The notes beneath the pieces were generated by a model, which worked only from the letters and a program-made list of their open reading frames with translations, searched no databases and was not told the DNA's origin. A program made the translations under genes and the position numbers. From positions 38,217-102,216 of the forward strand of contig CAJFHC010000005.1 in NCBI GenBank assembly GCA_904378045.1: 64,000 nt of DNA, given 5' to 3'. Positions 59,423-64,000 of the stretch are shown in pieces. The DNA comes from Candidatus Metalachnospira gallinarum (lineage in GTDB: Bacteria > Bacillota > Clostridia > Lachnospirales > Anaerotignaceae). Each line of letters opens with the position of its first letter. Within the stretch, counting starts at the first letter, position 1.

Positions 59423-60253
59423 TTACTGACGCTCAAGCGCGAACCTGTATACCGCCTCGGCGAATCCGCTGTCATTGTTTGACGAAACTACGCAGTCCGC
59501 GCTTCTTTTTATATTCTCGTCAGCGTTTTTTACCGCAACGCCGACTCCCGCTCTTTCAATCATATCCCTGTCGTTTGAATTGTCCCCGAGGCTCATAACG
59601 TCTGACATATTTATTTTAAGCATATCGGCTAAAAATTCAAGAGCTTCTCCCTTTGAGCAGCCCTTTGCTCCCACTTCCAGATTATTGCCTATGGAATTTG
59701 TTATCTCCGTATCAAAATTGTTCAATATAAAGTCATACGTCTCCATTCTGAGCCCGTTATCCGTAAAAATCAGGTTTATATTCTCCACTTCGGTATCTTT
59801 TTTCAATACGTCGTCAAATTTATCGATCAATATTCTTGTATCGAACATCCACTGTACGAATCTCGGATTGACCCCATGGCTTATGAAGTCTTCGGCAAAT
59901 CTTTTAAGAGTATAGGCTCTGCCGCCAACAAATATCTCGGCCATTATTCCGATATCAAGCCCATGCCCGACTATTTCCGCCGCCATTTCCCAGGATATCT
60001 GTTTTTTATATATGACCTCTTCCGCCCTCCTGTCTATGACGGAAGCCCCGTTCGATGTTATGATATATCTTATGCCGTCCAGTTTAAGGACGTTTTCCGG
60101 CATGGTGTAAAGTCCTCTGCCGGTGGCGGGAACAAAGACTATCCCGCTTTTCACGGCGTCTTGCACTGCCTTTATATTTGCCTCAGAAATGCGTTTGTCA
60201 TCGGTCAAAAACGTACCGTCCAAATCTGTGGCTATCATTTTTATCTTCCCCAC
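59423..60253 (-). CDS. HAD-superfamily Cof-type phosphatase
   Basis: A 276-residue sugar-phosphate or nucleotide phosphatase (type IIB HAD, Cof/YidA-like). DLDGTFLTDDKRIS carries the nucleophile aspartates, TSNGASVID the second motif, and MSLGDNSNDRDMIERAGVGVAVKNA the final motif; a Lys-containing GCSKGEALEFLADML element precedes it. Start is a GTG 60253 with GGGGGTGA upstream. It lies 14 bases ahead of the YdjI-like gene, so the four genes may share a transcript. Confidence 0.92.
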   Translation of the reverse strand: MGKIKMIATDLDGTFLTDDKRISEANIKAVQDAVKSGIVFVPATGRGLYTMPENVLKLDGIRYIITSNGASVIDRRAEEVIYKKQISWEMAAEIVGHGLDIGIMAEIFVGGRAYTLKRFAEDFISHGVNPRFVQWMFDTRILIDKFDDVLKKDTEVENINLIFTDNGLRMETYDFILNNFDTEITNSIGNNLEVGAKGCSKGEALEFLADMLKINMSDVMSLGDNSNDRDMIERAGVGVAVKNADENIKRSADCVVSSNNDSGFAEAVYRFALERQ

Positions 60254-60370
60254 GGTCTCACCCCCTGAATACATCTATCTTATACTTTACCACAAAATCC
60301 TGTTATTAAAAAGCCTGTTATTTTAAAGACGGCTGTTTTAAAATACAGTTATCTAAAAATTTAAAGTTCC

Positions 60371-60399
60371 TTGACTATATCAATTACTGATAGTAAAAT
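60371..60399 (+). promoter_or_regulatory. Promoter of the DegV gene
   Basis: TTGACT (60371-60376), 17 bases, TAAAAT (60394-60399). The start would lie about 30 bases before the ATG. Confidence 0.65.
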
Positions 60400-60437
60400 T
60401 TTATTGTGTAATTATAATGATATTCGGAGGAAAGATC

Positions 60438-61289
60438 ATGTCAATCAGAATTGTTACCGACTCGGGTTCGGATTTTGAGCAGACTGAAATCAAATCAAAG
60501 AATATTGAGGTCATTCCAATACCCATATCCTTTGAGGGAAAGGATTACCTTGACGGTGTGGACTTGAGTAAAAATGAATTTTTTGAGCTTCTTGAAAAAA
60601 GCGAGGATTTTCCGAAAACGGCTCAGCCTTCTCCAAGCGTTTATCTTGATATTTTTCAAAGCGCGAAGGAAAACGGCGACGACGTTATTCTTATAATGCT
60701 TTCAAGCACACTGAGCGGAATGATGCAGACCGCGTATCTTTGCAGGGATAGTGTGGAATATGACCGCATATTTATCATAGACTCGGTAAGCGCAACCGCC
60801 GGCATCAGGCTTTTGGTTGACAACGCCGTAAAAATGAGGGATGAAGGCCGCACCGCGGAGGAGATAGTGGCCGAAACCGAAAAATTGAAAAAAAGAATAA
60901 GAATTTACGCCACCTTCCCTACCCTTAACTATCTTGTCAAGGGCGGCAGGCTGTCACGTTTTGAGGCCAGCGCGGCGGCCATCGCCCGTATAAAGCCTGT
61001 CATAACCGTTGACAGCGACGGCGAAGTTCTTGTTTGCCATAAAGGAGTCGGCCTTAGGCGAAGCATAGATTATATGGCACAGAAAGTCGCCGAGGAGCAG
61101 ATAGACGAGAATTATCCCGTGTTCCCTCTTTATTCCGGAGACCCCTGCAACTGTTATATTATGCTTGAAAAGCTGGACGAGCATGGAGTGCATGTAGACA
61201 AAGACCTTATCTCCAACATCGGACCGACCATAGGCTCTTATGTCGGCGTTGCCGCGACGGGAATCGTTTATATAAGAAAAAACGGATAA
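60438..61289 (+). CDS. DegV-family fatty-acid-binding protein
   Basis: A 283-residue soluble protein of the FakB/DegV family, which carries single fatty acids for the FakA kinase. The start IRIVTDSGSDF and the SSTLSGMMQTA element are diagnostic, as are PTLNYLVKGGRLSRFEAS and YSGDPCNCY-type C-terminal strands. No fakA (Dak-like) gene is nearby. The start at 60438 follows CGGAGGAAAGATC; the in-frame ATG at 60417 has no site. It is monocistronic, with a terminator downstream. Confidence 0.92.
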   Translation: MSIRIVTDSGSDFEQTEIKSKNIEVIPIPISFEGKDYLDGVDLSKNEFFELLEKSEDFPKTAQPSPSVYLDIFQSAKENGDDVILIMLSSTLSGMMQTAYLCRDSVEYDRIFIIDSVSATAGIRLLVDNAVKMRDEGRTAEEIVAETEKLKKRIRIYATFPTLNYLVKGGRLSRFEASAAAIARIKPVITVDSDGEVLVCHKGVGLRRSIDYMAQKVAEEQIDENYPVFPLYSGDPCNCYIMLEKLDEHGVHVDKDLISNIGPTIGSYVGVAATGIVYIRKNG

Positions 61290-61300
61290 AAACACATAAA

Positions 61301-61350
61301 AACAGGATGCTTTTGAATTTTGTTTAGATTCACCGCATCCTGTTTATTTA
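61301..61350. terminator. Terminator after the DegV gene
   Basis: AACAGGATGC (61301-61310) pairs with GCATCCTGTT (61335-61344), then TATTTATTATTTT. It overlaps the region just past the convergent DpnD-like gene's stop at 61351. Confidence 0.75.
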
Positions 61351-61533
61351 TTATTTTCCGTTTATGATCTCAAATTCAGCGGCAACGGTATTTCTCAGCT
61401 GAGTTTTATACGCTCCGTTTCCGTAGCTGATCCTTGCCTTTGTAAGCGCTTCCTTTTCGCTTTCGGCCTCAATATCAATATCGAAATGTTTTATTTCCGT
61501 AATTTCTACGTTATAAGTTCTTTTCGACCCCAT
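61351..61533 (-). CDS. DpnD/PcfM-like small protein
   Basis: A 60-residue protein (MGSKRTYNVEITEIKHFDID ... AAEFEIINGK). The pattern YNVEITE followed by a helix with EKEALTKAR..YGNGAY and a final VAAEFEI resembles DpnD/PcfM family proteins, first described near the DpnII restriction cassette and on plasmids; no restriction or conjugation genes occur here. ATG 61533 follows AGGTGG. It sits between the DegV terminator and a mobile repeat. Confidence 0.72.
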   Translation of the reverse strand: MGSKRTYNVEITEIKHFDIDIEAESEKEALTKARISYGNGAYKTQLRNTVAAEFEIINGK

Positions 61534-61621
61534 ATATAACACCACCTATTTAATAATAACCCCTCCCGAGAGGGAACGGGAGGGAAAATGGGGAGTAGAA
61601 TTTATGTACACACTTATAAGT

Positions 61622-61789
61622 CAGACTGTCAAAAAACTAATCCATTGTGAGCGAGAGGGTTCGGGAGTCGAAGGGACTCCCGAGTTTAATCCGCAGGCGG
61701 AATTCATTTCCGCCGAGGACCGCAGAAATAGGGATTTATTTCCTTAATTTAAACTCGAAAAAGTCCTGAAGGACTTTTTCGACACGCTG
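61622..61789 (-). mobile_element. MITE-like element, copy 3 (inverted, internal deletion, 8-bp target duplication)
   Basis: A 168-base copy in the opposite orientation: plus strand starts CAGACTGTCAAAAAACTAAT and ends TTTTTCGACACGCTG. Direct repeats TTATAAGT flank it (61614-61621 and 61790-61797). It keeps the AAAAAGTCC/GGACTTTTT stem (loop TGAA) and GGCGGAA/TTCCGCC hairpin, has lost the central CCCTGA...GCAGAAATACGGG block, and carries a different terminal hairpin, GGGAGTC/GACTCCC. The target before insertion was the palindrome ACACTTATAAGTGT. Confidence 0.82.
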
Positions 61790-61826
61790 TTATAAGTGTT
61801 TGTACCGTAAAAAATTTCCGGCTTAA

Positions 61827-62708
61827 TTAAAGTCCCATTGACGCAAGCGGGATAAATACTACCAGCGTTATCGCGGGAATAAGTATCTGCGTTACGGCTA
61901 TATCAAAATACGCTTCTTTATGCGTCATTTTGCAGATTCCAAGCAGAGTGATCTGGGCTCCCTGATGAGGAAGCGTATCGAGGGTACCAGCCGCAATAGC
62001 TCCGACCCTGTGGATGTATTCGGGAGCGACACCCATTGAAACAAATATGTCCTTGAGGGCGTTGAACGCAACTCCCATACCGCCTGAAGCCGATCCGCAG
62101 GCGCCTGCGCATATAGCGACGGCAATAGCGACGAATACCATAGGGCTGATGTTCATATTCTGAACCATAGTTATAAGGTTTGTGAAGCCCTCTGTGTTCT
62201 GTACGACTCCGCCGAAACCTACTACGATAGCCGTATTAAGGATAGCGACACCTGAATCGGCAGCACCTTTGTTGAATATGTTGACCCATTCCTTTACGCC
62301 GCCCTTTATTCTTCTGAACATAAGAACCGTAGCAAGAACAACGCCGGCGAATACCGAGCCCTCAACGCTCCATTTTAATCCGTTGAAAAGTATAAGTATA
62401 ACTGCTATAGGTAAAATCGAAGTTATGAAACTGGGCAGATCTCCCACTTCGCTCTCCTGAAGTTCTTCTTCGGTAAGCTGATATTTAAGTAAAGGATCGT
62501 CGAATAATCTTCCTTTTTTCGTGAAATGTCTCGCTCTGTACTCAAGCCATACGAAGATGAGAATAAACTCAACTACCGACGCTATCAATGAGGGAACTAA
62601 GGCAGCCGTAGCCGGCGTTCCAAGGCTCTGCATAGCTATCTTGTTCTGGATAGATGGTGAGCCGGGAGCCGTCATCGACCATGTCCAGCATCCTGCCGAA
62701 ATAGCGAG
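61827..62708 (-). pseudogene. GntP-family permease, 5' end missing
   Basis: This is the C-terminal part of a gluconate/GntP-type proton symporter. The open frame runs at least from LAISAGCWTWSMTAPGSPSI (around 62670-62708) to LASMGL; SMTAPGSPSIQN is a core motif that in intact ~450-residue family members lies near residue 170, so roughly the first 150 residues are absent. An in-frame stop precedes this point. An internal ATG at 62675 could still start a 282-residue fragment. Membrane helices and the GACGSASGGMGVAFNALKDI motif are otherwise intact, so the loss is recent or is an assembly join. Confidence 0.75.
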
Positions 62709-63810
62709 CTATCTTGACGGAGATTTTAAAAATCTGATAATGTCTTCCGAAGGCCCGGCTGAAATACTCTGCACATTTGACGCCTGCACTCTTCAAAAAG
62801 CCCAGTCAAACCTGTCGGTAGGGAGTCCGGAGCCGGTTGATAAGGAAATAAGGGTCAAAATCGGGCTTAATCCCGGCAATCTCAACAGAGACACATATCT
62901 ATTTCTTTATTACTTTATAAGCAGATATAACTATGTTTCTTTTGACTTTTACGACAACTCTAATTTCCGCGACAGGAACATGATAGTTGTGAAAGGCAAA
63001 GCCGCTCTTATGTGTTCTCTTGACCATTACGGAAAAATAGCCATGCTCTCCGTAATTAACGACCCCGAGAAGGTAGATGTCATCTACAGCAGAATAAACT
63101 CGTTATTCAAGATACATCACCTTCTTATAATGTCCACCACGTCTGATGAGCTTGTTTCCAGCGGTTACAGAAGCAACTTTTACGCCTTCAGCAATTATCA
63201 GATATTTTTGTCCAGAGGCTTTGAGTATCTTCTTCCTCCGGAGATAATCGATAATATAGTTGAAGCGGCTTACAGACAGGGCTACGACCAGGCAACGGAA
63301 AAAATGCTCAGGACTCTTATGGTAACATGGGAGGAGCTTTTTAATAACGAAAAACTTGACTTCTTTATTACAAAGTCGGCTCTTATAAAATATATTGAAG
63401 ACGGAGAGTTTTATTTTACGGATATAATTTACAGAATGTCCATAGATGAAAGGAAAAAGCATATCCAGCATGTGCTTGATATTTGCAGGAAAAACGATAA
63501 CGTAAATTTCTATATAATAGACGACGAGGATATCCCTTACTCAAATCAGGATATTTGTTTTTCAATATACAACAATTACGGCAAGCTGTTTCTGAAGAAC
63601 ACCGTAAGGTTTTACAGATCATACGGTCCTCAGTTCTACAGCATACTGAGCGAGCCGATAATAAACGGAATTGCGGAGTGCATAGAATCCATAAAATCCT
63701 TTCCAATATGCGTCCATTACCCCGCGTCGTCCGTACAGACATTTATGGATCAGTATGGAGCCATGGTATACAGGATGATTTCCCTGAGTGAAATCACGAC
63801 ATCAAAGTAA
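62701..63810 (+). CDS. Uncharacterised protein, probably 5'-truncated, head-to-head with GntP
   Basis: About 369 residues of a soluble protein of unknown family, rich in Tyr, Ile, Phe (SYLDGDFKNLIMSSEGPAEI, RMSIDERKKHIQHVLDICRK, HYPASSVQTFMDQYGAMVYR). I recall similar C-terminal regions in clostridial regulators with an N-terminal helix-turn-helix, which would fit a missing 5' end. Upstream the frame stays open through GntP antisense sequence, which is not real coding sequence. The first plausible ATG is 62740, but no ribosome site precedes it. A terminator follows at 63854. Confidence 0.55.
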   Translation: MASYLDGDFKNLIMSSEGPAEILCTFDACTLQKAQSNLSVGSPEPVDKEIRVKIGLNPGNLNRDTYLFLYYFISRYNYVSFDFYDNSNFRDRNMIVVKGKAALMCSLDHYGKIAMLSVINDPEKVDVIYSRINSLFKIHHLLIMSTTSDELVSSGYRSNFYAFSNYQIFLSRGFEYLLPPEIIDNIVEAAYRQGYDQATEKMLRTLMVTWEELFNNEKLDFFITKSALIKYIEDGEFYFTDIIYRMSIDERKKHIQHVLDICRKNDNVNFYIIDDEDIPYSNQDICFSIYNNYGKLFLKNTVRFYRSYGPQFYSILSEPIINGIAECIESIKSFPICVHYPASSVQTFMDQYGAMVYRMISLSEITTSK

Positions 63811-63853
63811 TTCAGTATAATTCAAAGGAATTCAAAAAATGTTTCAGACACAA

Positions 63854-63892
63854 AAATACGGCCGGGATATATTCTCAGCCGTATTTATTATT
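63854..63892 (+). terminator. Terminator after the truncated gene
   Basis: AAATACGGC (63854-63862) pairs with GCCGTATTT (63878-63886), then ATTATTCATTTT. Confidence 0.8.
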
Positions 63893-63904
63893 CATTTTAT
63901 ATAT

Positions 63905-64000
63905 CAGCGTGTCGAAAAAGTCCTTTGGGACTTTTTCGAGTTTAAATTAAGGCAATAAATCCCTATTTCTGCGGAAAGCCCTGAACTTTGTCAGGGCGCA
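63905..64000 (+). mobile_element. MITE-like element, copy 4 (cut by the window end)
   Basis: It starts CAGCGTGTCGAAAAAGTCC, keeps the nine-base stem with loop TTTG, and matches copy 1 through AAAGCCCTGAACTTTGTCAG to the window edge. The right end cannot be seen. Confidence 0.8.

Noticed and set aside
59410..59475. N-terminal extension of the YdjI-like protein
   Set aside because: AAGGAGAATTGGT directly precedes the internal ATG at 59409, and the extension overlaps the upstream HAD gene.
62521..62700. N-terminal part of the long plus-strand frame through the GntP gene
   Set aside because: The opposite strand clearly encodes GntP motifs; the plus-strand reading is an open antisense frame.
1..64000. 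tRNA, rRNA, CRISPR, prophage or integrative element
   Set aside because: No GTTCRANTC-type tRNA loop in a cloverleaf, no regular spaced repeats and no integrase, capsid or transposase motifs were seen.

Overview
The window looks like chromosome of a spore-forming Clostridia-type Bacillota. Supporting signs are a SpoVB-type flippase, a rubrerythrin with N-terminal rubredoxin under a PerR-like box, the hprK-murB-rapZ-whiA cluster with an HPr/Crh-like protein, S-layer-homology (SLH) exported proteins, strong AGGAGG ribosome sites with frequent TTG/GTG starts, and compact intrinsic terminators. I see no rRNA, tRNA, CRISPR array, prophage or transposase. Most of the content is housekeeping or common accessory genes; the less explained parts are a small mobile repeat family, a few operators and several uncharacterised proteins.

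Layout. 1-6.4 kb: end of a peptidase C26 gene, a patatin-like lipase, a membrane protein, then a TetR regulator with a consensus promoter and palindromic operator ahead of a two-gene heterodimeric ABC exporter. 6.4-12.4 kb (minus): nucleoside hydrolase, GNAT acetyltransferase, a PHP/zinc-ribbon/UvrD helicase fusion and an NCS2 purine permease. 12.5-22 kb: first mobile repeat copy, an SLH-anchored HtrA-like protease, a LOR/SDH-family (ornithine cyclodeaminase-like) enzyme, a 26-residue gene, a structured RNA with terminator before yhdT-panF-esterase, a beta-CASP nuclease and dinB with a LexA-like box. 22-30 kb: M16C peptidase, PerR-type rubrerythrin gene, and a LysR-linked operon (small proteins, DUF3737, cyclophilin-like lipoprotein, Fe-S aldo/keto reductase). 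30-34.5 kb: membrane diguanylate cyclase and two proteins I cannot name. 34.6-43.8 kb (minus): flavin reductase, ligA, pcrA, an SLH protein, YerC, PHP phosphatase, trmB, orphan barstar, small (p)ppGpp synthetase.

44-51 kb (minus) is the envelope and carbon-control cluster uvrC-hprK-murB-rapZ-whiA-Crh-like, followed by an M23 peptidase; mgfK/yvcK, usual between rapZ and whiA, is absent. 51-61.5 kb holds the SpoVB-type flippase, a lipid kinase pair, a stalk-domain exported protein, an autoregulated membrane protein/XRE pair, a YdjGHI-like membrane-stress operon, a HAD phosphatase, DegV and a DpnD/PcfM-like protein. 61.6-64 kb holds two more repeat copies and a head-to-head junction where a GntP permease and a divergent protein both appear to have lost their 5' ends.

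A dispersed non-autonomous element (four copies, imperfect terminal inverted repeats, 8-9 bp target duplications in two of them, a perfectly conserved terminator-like hairpin with variable loops) is the most novel-looking structural feature. A shared operator-like pattern, TGTTAG-N6-CTAAYA, at the ABC exporter and at the 26-residue gene suggests a regulon. All family names come from reading the translations; no database search was run.
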